Assembly (NCBI RefSeq): GCF_900101825.1
Contig: NZ_FNAG01000003.1
Coordinates: forward strand, 232,210 to 296,209
Length of the DNA stretch: 64,000 nt
Origin: Aquimonas voraii
GTDB lineage: Bacteria > Pseudomonadota > Gammaproteobacteria > Xanthomonadales > Xanthomonadaceae
Direction of reading: 5' to 3'
Position 1 is the stretch's first letter. Each line of letters opens with the position of its first letter. The notes under the pieces are model-generated. The model was not told the DNA's origin and searched no databases. It was given only the letters and a program-made list of their open reading frames with translations. Both the position numbers and the translations under genes were made by a program. This document shows, in pieces, positions 1 to 10,017 of the stretch.

Positions 1-42
1 CGGCCCGGGCTGGCAGCTGCCAGTCCGGGCCGATCTGCTTTT
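1..42 (+). terminator. Hairpin and T run before rnk, probable terminator of the upstream gene
   Basis: Positions 1-8 (CGGCCCGG) pair with 25-32 (CCGGGCCG), and the inner CTGGCAG/CTGCCAG arms at 10-23 pair directly, giving a stem of about 16 pairs with one G-T mismatch. A TTTT run follows at 39-42. The upstream gene is outside the window, so its role as a terminator is inferred. Confidence 0.5.
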
Positions 43-52
43 GGAGTTTCAG

Positions 53-469
53 ATGACTACCACTGCCCCTGAGCTCGTCGTGTCGAGCCTCGACTACGAC
101 CGACTCGACGCCATGATCGCCGCCCTGCCGCTGGAGCAGCGTGCCGCTGGCGAAGCCTTGGCTGCAGAGCTCGCACGGGCCCGGGTGGTCGAGCCGGCCG
201 AGCTGCCGGCCGACCGCGTCAGCATGCGCAGCACGGTCTGCTTCGAGAGCACGCACGAGCACCATCCCTCGCGTCTGACCCTGGTCTACCCGCACCAGGT
301 CGGTACCCATGCCGACCAGATCTCGGTGCTGGCGCCGGTCGGCACCGCGCTGTTGGGTCTCAAGGTCGGCGACAGCATTGACTGGACCCTGCCCGGCGGT
401 GAAGTCACCCGCGTGCGCATTCTCGGCATCGACTACCAGCCCGAGCGCGAGGGCAAGCTGCACCTGTAA
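53..469 (+). CDS. rnk: Regulator of nucleoside diphosphate kinase (Rnk), GreA/GreB-like C-terminal domain
   Basis: The 138-residue product matches the Rnk family, which binds RNA polymerase near the secondary channel and influences nucleotide pools. The second half carries the GreA/GreB C-terminal fold signature: ISVLAPVGTALLGL, then VGDSIDWTLPGG. The N-terminal part is a short helical stretch with no long coiled coil, as expected for Rnk rather than GreA. A TTG at 41 is in frame, but ATG 53 is preferred because GGAG at 43-46 is correctly spaced before it. The gene is monocistronic and convergent with the patatin gene, only 9 bases away. Confidence 0.85.
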   Translation: MTTTAPELVVSSLDYDRLDAMIAALPLEQRAAGEALAAELARARVVEPAELPADRVSMRSTVCFESTHEHHPSRLTLVYPHQVGTHADQISVLAPVGTALLGLKVGDSIDWTLPGGEVTRVRILGIDYQPEREGKLHL

Positions 470-478
470 GTCGAAGCC

Positions 479-2767
479 TCAGCGCCGGAGGTCCTCGATC
501 ACTCCGCCGACCCGCAGGAAGGCGGCCGAGTCGCCTGAGCTCAGGCGGCCGTAGCCGAGGTAGACAGGGCCCAGCGGCGAGTCGACCCCGAAGAACAGGC
601 TCGCGGCGTAATCGAGGCTGCCGGTCGAGGGACGCTCGAAGGGCAGCCAGTTCTGTCCGGCCTCCAGGCTGCCGCCGACGTACAGAGGCAGGGTGGCGAG
701 CCCCAGATCATTGATCCGGCGATAGAACAGACTGCGCACGACAAAGGCCCGCGAGCCGATGCGCTCGCTGTCGCCCAGGCCCGAGAGCTGACCAAAGCCG
801 CCCAGGAAGTTCAGCGCCTCGTCGGTATTGACGCCGCTCAGCGCCCAGTCCGCGCGCAGGCCGAGCAGCGCGGTGAACGGCCGCCATGCGATCGGCAGGT
901 CGGCGCGCAGGCGCAGCACGTCGGCGCGGTTGTCCGAGCCGATGCCCGGGCGGTACAGCTCGGTGGCGACATCGAGCCGTGCGCCGCGGGTCGGAAAGCC
1001 AACGTCGTCGAGGCTGTCGAAGGTGGCCGCCAGCACCAGCGCACCGAGCGTGGTGTTGTTGTTGCGCTGGATATCCGGCGAACCGATGTCGCGACGCAGC
1101 TGCCGGCGCGCATGCTGCATGCCGGCCGAAAGCTGCCAGCGGGGATCGGGATAGAGGCCGATTTCGCCGCCGGTGCGCAGCTCTCGACGGCTGAACTCGG
1201 CGATCCTCACGCCAAGCAGCTCCGCCGGCTGGCGGGTGGCTTCGTACAGCCCGAAGGCCTGCAGGTAATAGCGGCCGTCGCCGCCGAAGGGCTGGTGGAT
1301 CTCGCTGTACACACCGGAGCGGCGGCCGAGGTTGACCCGCGAGCGCCATTCGCGGCCGCGCTCGTCGAGCCCGGTCAGGCGCAGGTCGGCGCTGGCCTGG
1401 TAGCTGCTGCCGCCGCTGAAGTCGTCACCCAGGGCAAAGCCGAACTGCACAAAGCCCGGGCCCCAGCCCTTGTCGACCGGCTGCACCACGAGCACCGCGG
1501 CCTCGGCCTCGCGGCGCAGACGGTAATTGATGCGCTCGTAGTCGCCGCCGGCCATGGCCTCGTCGAGTCGCGCCTCCAGCTGATCCAGATCGAGCGCGCC
1601 GGGCGCGATGTCGCCGAGCAGCTTCTGCAGGCGCAGCGCCGAGCGTGAGCGTTCGCCGCTGACTTCGAAGCGCGCCACCTGCGGCGCCTCGCGCGCGCTG
1701 ACGCGGCGCGCCGCCAGATGCTCGGCCCAGGCCGCCTCGTCCAGCGCCAGCGGCAGCAGGGCGGGCAGGGCGGCTTCCGCGGCGGCGCGGCCAACGGCGA
1801 TGGTCGACAGGCTGTTCTCGAAGTCGGCCGAGGAGAATTCGCCCAGCGCGGGCCGGATCAGCACATCGTCGGGATGCAGTCCGGCCAGCACGCGGTCGGT
1901 TTCCTGCTTCATCAGCACCGAGATCATCTGCACGGTCACCGACAGCGGCGAGCCCAGCTGCTCTTCCTTCAACAGCGGCGCGCCGACGTCGACCACGATC
2001 AGGCGCTCGGCGCCCTGCTCGCGGGCCACGCGCACCGGCACGTTCTCGACGATGCCGCCGTCCACCATCAGCCGCCCCTCGACGCGGATCGGCGCGAACA
2101 CGCCGGGGACGGCCATGCTCGCGCGCATCGCCAGTGCCAGATCACCTTCGCGCATCACCACGCGTTCGCCGTTGACGATGTCGGTGGCGACCGCGGCGAA
2201 GGGCAGGGGCAGCTGGCTGAAGTCCTCGATGCCCGCCACGCCCAGCGTCTGCCGGCGCAGCCACAGCAGCAGGCGATGGCCCTGCAGGGCGCCGCGCGGC
2301 AGCGCGAGGCGGCGTTCGCGGAAGCCGAGTTCGGCGCCGCCCAGGTTGGCGATGTCCTCGCGCTTGCGCCGCATCGGCTGCTCGGCGCGATCGGCGCTGT
2401 CGCGGAACAGTCGGCCCCAATCGATGGCGCGCATGATCGCTTCCATCTCGGTGGGCGACAGCCCGGTGGCGTACATGCCGCCGACCAGCGCGCCCATGCT
2501 GGTGCCGGCCACGCTGTCGACCGGAATCCGGTGTTCCTCCAGCACCTGCAGCACGCCGATATGCGCCGCGCCGCGCGCGCCGCCGCCGCCCAGGACCAGG
2601 CCGATGCGCGGTCGCTGGGCGGGCTCGGGCCGGGCTGCCTCATCGCCGGCTTCGCCCAGCACAGCCCCCGCTTCCATCGCGAGGATGGGCAGGCTGAGGC
2701 TCAACAGCAGGGCGAGCAGCAGGTGCGACAGGCTGCGTCGCGGCGGGAGCGATGGTAGGCGGTGCAT
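479..2767 (-). CDS. Patatin-like phospholipase with POTRA and outer-membrane beta-barrel (PlpD-like, type Vd)
   Basis: A 762-residue protein. Residues 12-31 form a signal peptide. The patatin domain (about 53-260) shows the oxyanion loop GGGGARG, the nucleophile elbow GTSMG (Ser90) and the DGG motif (Asp236), i.e. a Ser-Asp dyad. After a linker, a POTRA-like segment (about 330-410) and a long region of alternating amphipathic strands ending in a barrel follow, as in PlpD-type autotransporters that place a lipase outside the cell. ATG 2767 was chosen because it begins the signal peptide; the open frame continues upstream to 3151 without coding character. Substrate and surface exposure are inferred. 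Confidence 0.85.
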   Translation of the reverse strand: MHRLPSLPPRRSLSHLLLALLLSLSLPILAMEAGAVLGEAGDEAARPEPAQRPRIGLVLGGGGARGAAHIGVLQVLEEHRIPVDSVAGTSMGALVGGMYATGLSPTEMEAIMRAIDWGRLFRDSADRAEQPMRRKREDIANLGGAELGFRERRLALPRGALQGHRLLLWLRRQTLGVAGIEDFSQLPLPFAAVATDIVNGERVVMREGDLALAMRASMAVPGVFAPIRVEGRLMVDGGIVENVPVRVAREQGAERLIVVDVGAPLLKEEQLGSPLSVTVQMISVLMKQETDRVLAGLHPDDVLIRPALGEFSSADFENSLSTIAVGRAAAEAALPALLPLALDEAAWAEHLAARRVSAREAPQVARFEVSGERSRSALRLQKLLGDIAPGALDLDQLEARLDEAMAGGDYERINYRLRREAEAAVLVVQPVDKGWGPGFVQFGFALGDDFSGGSSYQASADLRLTGLDERGREWRSRVNLGRRSGVYSEIHQPFGGDGRYYLQAFGLYEATRQPAELLGVRIAEFSRRELRTGGEIGLYPDPRWQLSAGMQHARRQLRRDIGSPDIQRNNNTTLGALVLAATFDSLDDVGFPTRGARLDVATELYRPGIGSDNRADVLRLRADLPIAWRPFTALLGLRADWALSGVNTDEALNFLGGFGQLSGLGDSERIGSRAFVVRSLFYRRINDLGLATLPLYVGGSLEAGQNWLPFERPSTGSLDYAASLFFGVDSPLGPVYLGYGRLSSGDSAAFLRVGGVIEDLRR

Positions 2768-2909
2768 GGGGTGCGTCCACTCGGAGCTGGCGCGCAGAAT
2801 GCCGCAGGTGCTGGCGGCCGAGTAGGGTGCGCGGAGGGCCGTGGGCCCTGCGCCGGCAGACTCGATCCTGGCTCGCGGGGAGCCGCGGCGCCGTACCTTG
2901 CCGTGGGGA

Positions 2910-3461
2910 TCAGTCCGCCTCGAACAGACGCCGCCAGCCCGCGTGGCCCAGCTCGCGCAGACGCTGCTGGTTGCGCTCGGGGATCGCATCGACATCGGCG
3001 CCGGCGTCGACGATGCGGCTGATGCTGTCCTCGCGCAGCACATGCAGCATCGGCAGCGGCGAGCGGTTCGTGCAGTTCTCGACGGCGTCGGCGTCCGCGC
3101 CCTCGAAGCGGTAGTCCGGGTGGAAGCTCGCCAACTGGAACTCGCCGGCATAGCCCAGCGCCTGCAGCAGCGCCTCGGCGGCGTGCAGCAGGTCGAGGTA
3201 GCCGTCGAAATCGGCGAGCAGCTGCGGAACCACCAGCAGGGTGGTCTCGACCTCGGTGATTTCGTGCTGGCGCAGATGCTCCAGCTCGCGCAGCAGCTCT
3301 TCGATCACACCGTCGCTGTCGGCGGCTTCGCTCAGCACCCATCGGATGCGTCCGCCGACATGCGGGGCGCGCGCATACGGGCAGAGGTTCAGGCCGATCA
3401 CCGCGCGTTCGAGCCATTGCTGGCAGGCGGCGAGGGCGGTGCTGGGGTCGCGGGTGGGCAT
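2910..3461 (-). CDS. DUF1415 family protein
   Basis: A 183-residue cytoplasmic protein matching DUF1415: an N-terminal WLERAVIGLNLCPYA segment, a central TTLLVVP...DFDGYLDL block, then ASFHPDYRFEG and NRSPLPMLHVLRE. The conserved Cys and His residues might bind a cofactor or metal, but no biochemical function is known to me. ATG 3461 is preferred because the family begins with the helix STALAACQQWLERAV; the open frame reaches 3575 with poor sequence. It lies 142 bases upstream of the patatin gene on the same strand and is divergent from the sigma-54-controlled export operon. Confidence 0.75.
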   Translation of the reverse strand: MPTRDPSTALAACQQWLERAVIGLNLCPYARAPHVGGRIRWVLSEAADSDGVIEELLRELEHLRQHEITEVETTLLVVPQLLADFDGYLDLLHAAEALLQALGYAGEFQLASFHPDYRFEGADADAVENCTNRSPLPMLHVLREDSISRIVDAGADVDAIPERNQQRLRELGHAGWRRLFEAD

Positions 3462-3524
3462 GCGCAGTCGGATCGAAGGGACAGGGCAGTCTGCCAGCCC
3501 CGGCACGGTCCGGTGCGGGGGCGC

Positions 3525-3557
3525 GTCCGCGCGGACGTCCGTCCGCTCCCGTCGGAC
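3525..3557. promoter_or_regulatory. Two GTCCG/CGGAC inverted repeats, candidate enhancer sites for the NtrC-type regulator
   Basis: GTCCGCGCGGAC at 3525-3536 is a perfect 12-base palindrome, and GTCCG-N7-CGGAC follows at 3541-3557. Their centres lie about 75 and 56 bases upstream of the -24 element of the sigma-54 promoter at 3604-3619, where activators of this class commonly bind. Recognition by the regulator at 8674-10017 is an inference. Confidence 0.4.
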
Positions 3558-3603
3558 AGCTTGAGCGGGGAACAAAGTTCAATGAAAACAGTGACCTGAG
3601 CGT

Positions 3604-3619
3604 TGGCACGCTGCCTGCT
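3604..3619 (+). promoter_or_regulatory. Sigma-54 (RpoN) promoter of the export operon
   Basis: TGGCACG-N4-CTGCT matches the sigma-54 consensus TGGCACG-N4-TTGCW at all but one position, with GG and GC elements 12 bases apart. Transcription would start near 3630, ten bases before a strong AGGAGG ribosome-binding site at 3640-3645 and the start codon at 3651. The operon itself encodes a sigma-54 activator of the NtrC type, which strengthens the call. Confidence 0.75.
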
Positions 3620-3650
3620 AGGTGTGAAGCATCCGCCAAGGAGGCTGACC

Positions 3651-4919
3651 ATGATCCGTGACACCGCCGCCCAGGACCGCGCGCTTGCCCCCGCCACCCT
3701 GCCGCTCTGGCAGCGCCCCGCGCTGCGCCGCGGCGCGCTGATCGCGCTGCCGCTGCTGCTCGGCCTGTGGGGTCTGTCGGGCTGGCTGTCGGCCGAGCGT
3801 GGCGTGAGTGCTGAGCGCCTGCGCATCGCCGAGGTCAGCCGCGGCACCCTGATCCGCGATGCCGTGGTCGACGGCCGCGTCGTCGCCGCGGTCAGCCCGA
3901 CCCTGTATGCGCCCTCGGCCGGCACGGTCAGCCTGCGCACCCAGGCGGGTGCGGGGGTCAAGGCCGGCGATGTCCTGCTGGAGATCGATTCGCCCGAGCT
4001 CAAATCCGAGCTCTCGCGCGAGCAGGCCAGCCTGGCCAGCCTGGAGGCCGAGGTCGGCCGCCAGCGCATCGAAGCCGAAAAGCTGCGGCAGCTGGCCCGG
4101 CGCACGCTGGACGAAGCCGACATCGCGCTGAATGCGCGCCGTCGTGACCTGGCGCGCACCGAGCGCGCCCACCGCATGGGCGCCCTGGCCGAGATCGAAG
4201 TGCTGCGCGCGCAGGATGCGGTGAAGAGCGCCGAAATCGTGCGTGAGCACGCGCTCCGCGGTGTCGATCTGGAAAGCCGCAGCGTCGGCTTCGATCTGGC
4301 GACCCGCGAGCAGGCGATGCAGCGCCAGAAGCTGGCGGTGCAGGAGCTGGAGCGCCGCGTCGATGCGCTCAGACTGCTCGCGCCGATCGACGGCCAGGTG
4401 GGGACGGTTTCGGTGATCGACCGCGCCGTGGTCGCCGCCAACGCGCCTCTGGTGACCGTGGTCGACCTCTCGCGCCTGCAGGCCGAGATCGAGGTGCCCG
4501 AGACCTTCGCCGACGACGTCGGCCTGGGCCTTGAAGTCAGCGTGCGCCTGCCGCAGGGCGAGGCGCCGGGGCGCGTGATTGCGATCTCGCCAGAGGTAGT
4601 GGCCAACCGCGTGCGCGTGCGCGTCGACTTCGAAGGCGGCCAACCGGCCGGCCTGCGCCAGAACCAGCGCCTGTCGGCGCGGCTGATGTTCGAGTCCAAG
4701 CCCGACGCGGTGATCGTGCAGCGCGGGCCCTTCGTTGAAGCCCAGGGCGGCCGCCATGCCTGGGTGATGGACGGCGACATCGCCGTGCGCCGCCCGATCC
4801 GCCTCGGCGCGCAGAGCGTCGGCGCGGTCGAGATCCTCGAAGGCGTCGCCCCCGGCGAGCGCATCGTCATCGCCGGCACCGAGCTGTTCGAGGACGCCGA
4901 GCGGGTGGCGGTGCGATGA
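3651..4919 (+). CDS. HlyD/MacA-type periplasmic adaptor of an ABC export system
   Basis: A 422-residue membrane-fusion protein. A single N-terminal membrane anchor lies at about 28-47, followed by the first half of a lipoyl domain (GTVSLRTQAGAGVKAGDVLLEIDSPEL). A long helical hairpin at about 120-250 is rich in Glu, Arg and Leu. The second lipoyl half (LAPIDGQVGTVSVIDRAVV) and beta-barrel and membrane-proximal domains complete it. It should bridge the inner-membrane permeases encoded downstream to an outer-membrane channel encoded elsewhere. ATG 3651 follows AGGAGG; a TTG at 3603 is in frame but overlaps the promoter. First gene of the operon that runs to 11348. Confidence 0.85.
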   Translation: MIRDTAAQDRALAPATLPLWQRPALRRGALIALPLLLGLWGLSGWLSAERGVSAERLRIAEVSRGTLIRDAVVDGRVVAAVSPTLYAPSAGTVSLRTQAGAGVKAGDVLLEIDSPELKSELSREQASLASLEAEVGRQRIEAEKLRQLARRTLDEADIALNARRRDLARTERAHRMGALAEIEVLRAQDAVKSAEIVREHALRGVDLESRSVGFDLATREQAMQRQKLAVQELERRVDALRLLAPIDGQVGTVSVIDRAVVAANAPLVTVVDLSRLQAEIEVPETFADDVGLGLEVSVRLPQGEAPGRVIAISPEVVANRVRVRVDFEGGQPAGLRQNQRLSARLMFESKPDAVIVQRGPFVEAQGGRHAWVMDGDIAVRRPIRLGAQSVGAVEILEGVAPGERIVIAGTELFEDAERVAVR

Positions 4920-4921
4920 GA

Positions 4922-5070
4922 GCCGGGATTCGGGATTGGGGATTCGGGATTGGCCGACGGTCGTCATCCCTTCGCGAACTCCGCAGACCCGCTCCGAACC
5001 ACCGAGAACGCCAACAGCTCAAGTCTCGCCGCGACCTGCTCTGACGAATCCCCAATCCCCAATCCCAGCT
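4922..5070 (+). repeat. GGGATT-type interspersed repeat (copy 1)
   Basis: The left arm at 4922-4953 is built of GGGATTC, GGGATT and GGGGATTC units. The right arm at 5045-5070 carries the complementary AATCCCC units, and about 90 bases lie between. It separates the adaptor gene from the ATPase gene inside the operon. Confidence 0.9.
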
Positions 5071-5115
5071 TCCAGGACCACCGGCGCGCAGCGCCGACCA
5101 CAGAAGGATCGCCAA

Positions 5116-5817
5116 ATGCTCTCCATGCGCCAGCTCAGCAAGGTCTACCGCACCCACATGATCGAAACCCATGCCCTGCGCGGCATCGATATCGAGGTGT
5201 GCGAGGGTGAGTTCGTGGCGGTCACCGGGCCGTCGGGCTCGGGCAAGACCACCTTCCTCAACATCGCCGGTCTGCTGGAGGAGTTCAGCGGCGGCGAGTA
5301 CCTGCTCGACGGTGTTGCCGTGCAGGGGCTGGATGACGACGCGCGCTCGCGTCTGCGCAACCAGAAGATCGGCTTCATCTTCCAGGGCTTCAACCTGATC
5401 GCCGACCTCAACCTGTTCGACAATGTCGACGTGCCGCTGCGCTACCGCGGCTTCAACGCCGCCGAGCGCAAGCGCCGCATCGAGGAAGCGCTGGGCAAGG
5501 TCGGCCTGGCCTCGCGCATGAAGCACTACCCGGCGGAACTTTCGGGCGGCCAGCAGCAGCGCGTGGCGATCGCCCGCGCGCTGGCCGGCCAGCCGCGCCT
5601 GCTGCTGGCCGACGAGCCCACCGGCAACCTCGACTCGCAGATGGCACGCGGCGTGATGGAGCTGATGGAGCAGATCAATGCCGAGGGCACGACGATCGTG
5701 ATGGTGACCCACGATCCCGAGCTCGCCGCCCGCGCCCAGCGCAATGTGCACATCGTCGACGGCCAGGTCAGCGACCTCGACCACGGCCATGTCGCCCTGC
5801 GCGCGGTGAAGAGCTGA
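5116..5817 (+). CDS. ABC transporter ATP-binding protein (MacB/LolD class)
   Basis: A 233-residue ATPase with Walker A GPSGSGKTT (about 39-47), Q-loop FQGFNLI, signature LSGGQQQR, Walker B LLLADEPTG and the switch His in VTHDPE. Length and the FLNIAGLLEEFSGGEYLLDG segment fit the lipoprotein-releasing/macrolide-exporter class that drives type VII (MacB-fold) permeases. ATG 5116 fits the family start MLSMRQLSKVYRTH; the open frame upstream is repeat sequence. It should energise the two permeases that follow, starting 14 bases downstream. Confidence 0.9.
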   Translation: MLSMRQLSKVYRTHMIETHALRGIDIEVCEGEFVAVTGPSGSGKTTFLNIAGLLEEFSGGEYLLDGVAVQGLDDDARSRLRNQKIGFIFQGFNLIADLNLFDNVDVPLRYRGFNAAERKRRIEEALGKVGLASRMKHYPAELSGGQQQRVAIARALAGQPRLLLADEPTGNLDSQMARGVMELMEQINAEGTTIVMVTHDPELAARAQRNVHIVDGQVSDLDHGHVALRAVKS

Positions 5818-5831
5818 AGGGAGCCGGACCG

Positions 5832-7166
5832 ATGTTTGCCTACTACCTGAAACTCGGCCTGCGCAGCCTGCGCAGGAACCCCGTGCTGACCGCACTGATG
5901 GTGCTGACTCTGGGCGTCGGCGTGGCCGCCAGCATGTCCACCTACACCGTGCTGCGGGCGATGAGCGGCGACCCGATCCCGCACAAGAGCGATCGTCTGC
6001 TGGTGCTGCAGGTGGACAATTCGCCCACCCCGCCGCCGGGCCAGACCCCGCCCGAGGACATCGGCATCGGCCTCGACCTGCCGGACCTCAGCAGCTGGCT
6101 CGACGTGCGCGCCCTGCTGGAGCACGACAGCGCCTACCGCCGCGCCGGCATCTACGGCATCAGCGGGGTGATCGAGCCCGAGCAGGACGGCGCCCAGCCG
6201 GTGCTGTCGCGCGGGCTGGCGGTCAGCAGCGACTTCTTTCCGATGTTCGAAGCGCCGTTCCGCTTTGGCGGCGGCTGGTCGGTCGAAGACGAGGCCCGCG
6301 AGGCGCGCGCCGTGGTGCTTAGCACTGCGCTCAGCCAGCGCCTGTTCGGCGATGCCGATCCCACCGGCCGCACGATTCGCATGATGGACAACGACTTCCG
6401 CGTCGCTGGCGTGCTCGATGCGTGGATGCCGACGCCGCGCTACTACTGGCTGTCGGTGGGGCGCCGCTTCGGCGAGACCGAGGACATCTACATCCCCCTG
6501 CGCACCGCGCTGGCGATGGAGCGCGACCCCGAGGGCAACGTCAACTGCAACGGCCCGACGCCGATCGCGCCCGGCTTCGGTGGACTGCTGCGCTCGGAGT
6601 GCGTGTTCATGCAGTACTGGGTCGAAGTCCCCGAGGGCGGCCGCGCCGCCTACGAGCAGCACCTTGCCGCCTACGTCGCCGCGCAGAAGTCGCTGGGCCG
6701 CCTGCCCAACGGCGAGCACTCGCGCGCGCTCGACGTGATGGACTGGCTGGTCGAGCAGCAGGTGGTCGGTTCGGACACGCGGCTGCAGGTGCTGCTGGCC
6801 TTCGCCTTCCTGCTGGTCTGCATCGTCAACACGGTCGGCCTGCTGCTGGCCAAGTTCACCCAGCACAGCGGCGAGATCGGCGTGCGCCGAGCACTCGGTG
6901 CCACCCGTCGCGAGATCTTCCAGCAGTACCTGGTGCAGGCCGGCGTGGTCGGCCTCGCCGGCGGCCTGATGGGGCTGGTGCTGACCTTCGGCGGCCTGTG
7001 GGTGCTGTCGCAGCAGTCGGCCGATGTTGCCCACGTCGCGCGCCTCGACACCGGCATGCTGCTGATCACCCTCGTCACCGCCATCGCCGCCAGCGTGATC
7101 GCCGGCCTCCTGCCGACCTGGCGCGCCTGCCAGGTGCTGCCCGCTGCCCAGCTCAAGACCCAGTGA
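5832..7166 (+). CDS. ABC transporter permease, MacB/FtsX type (first of pair)
   Basis: A 444-residue inner-membrane protein. One N-terminal membrane helix (about 18-38) is followed by a large periplasmic MacB-type core domain (about 40-310), then three C-terminal helices in an FtsX domain beginning LLAFAFLLVCIVNTVGLL and carrying GEIGVRRALGATRREI, the coupling-helix motif of this class. It lies 14 bases after the ATPase and 8 bases before the second permease, so it is almost certainly co-translated. It should form a mechanotransmission-type exporter with its partner; the substrate is unknown. Confidence 0.88.
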   Translation: MFAYYLKLGLRSLRRNPVLTALMVLTLGVGVAASMSTYTVLRAMSGDPIPHKSDRLLVLQVDNSPTPPPGQTPPEDIGIGLDLPDLSSWLDVRALLEHDSAYRRAGIYGISGVIEPEQDGAQPVLSRGLAVSSDFFPMFEAPFRFGGGWSVEDEAREARAVVLSTALSQRLFGDADPTGRTIRMMDNDFRVAGVLDAWMPTPRYYWLSVGRRFGETEDIYIPLRTALAMERDPEGNVNCNGPTPIAPGFGGLLRSECVFMQYWVEVPEGGRAAYEQHLAAYVAAQKSLGRLPNGEHSRALDVMDWLVEQQVVGSDTRLQVLLAFAFLLVCIVNTVGLLLAKFTQHSGEIGVRRALGATRREIFQQYLVQAGVVGLAGGLMGLVLTFGGLWVLSQQSADVAHVARLDTGMLLITLVTAIAASVIAGLLPTWRACQVLPAAQLKTQ

Positions 7167-7174
7167 GGCCCACC

Positions 7175-8398
7175 ATGGAAATCCGTCCGATCCTTTCCGC
7201 CCTGCTGCGCTCCAAGACCGGCGCCCTGCTGATCGCCGCCCAGGTCGCACTCACCCTCGCCATTCTCGGCAACGCGCTCTACATCGTGCAGGACCGCCTC
7301 GCGCTGGCGGCGCGTCCCAGCGGCGCCGACGAGGCCAACCTGTTCTTCACTCGACTGGCCGCCTTCCGTCCGGGGCTGGACATCCCGGCCATGCGCGAGG
7401 CCGACCTGCAGCGCATCCGCGCGGTGCCGGGCGTGGTCGCTGCCGCCCACGTCAACCAGGTGCCCATGGGCCGTTCGGGCTGGGGCCTGGGCGTGCAGAC
7501 CGAGCGCGAGAACCCGCGGTTCGCGTTCGGCGTGGCCTATTACTTCAGCGACGGTCCGCTGATCGACGCGCTCGGACTGCAGCTCGTCGAGGGCCGCGAC
7601 TTCCGGCCGGAGGACGTGCTTGAAGTCGATCCGGCGGTCTCCAACGCCAATCCGAACACGGTGATCGTCACTCGCGAGGTGGCGCGCCGCATGTTCCCCG
7701 AGGGCAGCAGCGCGGTCGGCCAGCGCATCTTTCTCGGCGCGGGTGCCGAGGCTACCGAGATGGAAATCGTCGGGGTGGTCGAACACCTGCAGACGCCTTG
7801 GGCGCAGGCCGGCGAGGACGCCAAGCTGTCGATCCTCGTGCCGCTGCGCTACCTGACCGATGCGGTCAGCTACGTCGTGCGCACCGAGCCCGGTGAGCGC
7901 GACCGGGTGATGCGCGAGGTCGAGGATGCGTTGACCGCGCTACGCGACGACCGCGTGCATCTCGGCACGCTGAGCGTCGAGGAGAGCCGCAACCGCCGCT
8001 ATCGCGCCGATCGCGGCCTGGCCTGGATGCTGCTGTCGGTGACCGGCCTCTTGGTGCTGGTGACGGCCTCGGGCATCGTCGGCATGGCCTCGCTGTGGGT
8101 CAACCAGCGCCGCAAGCAGATCGGCATCCGCCGCGCAGTGGGCGCGCGCCGCTTCGACATCCTGCGCTACTTCCTGGTCGAGAACTTCCTGGTCACCACG
8201 GCCGGCATCGCGGTCGGCCTGGCCGTGGCGCTGGCGCTCAACCAGTACCTGGTGCAGCAGCTGTCGATCGCACGCATGCCGCTCGAACACCTGGCCTTCG
8301 GCGTGCTCGGCCTGTGGGCGCTGGGCCTGTTCGCCGCCTTCGGCCCGGCCTGGCGGGCGTCGAGGATTCCGCCGGCGGTGGCGACCCGCAGCGCCTGA
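7175..8398 (+). CDS. ABC transporter permease, MacB/FtsX type (second of pair)
   Basis: A 407-residue paralogue-like partner of the preceding permease. It has an N-terminal helix at about 15-33, a periplasmic core domain to about 280, then an FtsX domain with KQIGIRRAVGARRFDILRYFLVENFL and three helices. ATG 7175 fits the family start; the same frame is open from 6422 only because of shadow coding under the first permease. The two permeases differ clearly, which suggests a heterodimeric exporter, as in YknXYZ-like systems. Confidence 0.87.
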   Translation: MEIRPILSALLRSKTGALLIAAQVALTLAILGNALYIVQDRLALAARPSGADEANLFFTRLAAFRPGLDIPAMREADLQRIRAVPGVVAAAHVNQVPMGRSGWGLGVQTERENPRFAFGVAYYFSDGPLIDALGLQLVEGRDFRPEDVLEVDPAVSNANPNTVIVTREVARRMFPEGSSAVGQRIFLGAGAEATEMEIVGVVEHLQTPWAQAGEDAKLSILVPLRYLTDAVSYVVRTEPGERDRVMREVEDALTALRDDRVHLGTLSVEESRNRRYRADRGLAWMLLSVTGLLVLVTASGIVGMASLWVNQRRKQIGIRRAVGARRFDILRYFLVENFLVTTAGIAVGLAVALALNQYLVQQLSIARMPLEHLAFGVLGLWALGLFAAFGPAWRASRIPPAVATRSA

Positions 8399-8410
8399 GG
8401 GCGCTGCGGG

Positions 8411-8672
8411 CGGGATTGGGGATTCGGGATTGGGGATTCCCAGCGCTTCGTTCGGCGGTGTGGCGCAGGTCTGGCGGGCGCGCCGATGCGGCTCACCAAG
8501 AACACCTCTGCTTGTCGGCCAACGACCCGTCTCGCAGCACAGCGCTCTTGCGAGTCCCGAGTCCCCAATCCCCAATCCCCGCTTCAACAGACGCTGCTAA
8601 CCTCGCGGCCTCGAATCTCGCCGCACCCCGCTCTGACGAATCCCCAATCCCGAATCCCCAATCCCGGCTTTC
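8411..8672 (+). repeat. GGGATT-type repeat, three-armed (copy 2)
   Basis: A G-rich arm at 8411-8440 is followed by two C-rich arms, at about 8551-8582 and 8635-8667, so a second right arm seems to have been added. It fills almost the whole 275-base gap between the permease and regulator genes and ends only 2 bases before the regulator start codon. Confidence 0.9.
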
Positions 8673-8673
8673 A

Positions 8674-10016
<1,343 letters not shown>

Positions 10017-10017
<1 letters not shown>

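Noticed and set aside
2768..3151. Upstream extension of the patatin gene
   Set aside because: It overlaps the DUF1415 gene and lacks coding character. The signal peptide starts at ATG 2767.
4922..4953. GGGATT repeats as eukaryotic telomere contamination
   Set aside because: They are short, lie between bacterial genes at many places, and have complementary arms. All flanking genes are bacterial and continuous.
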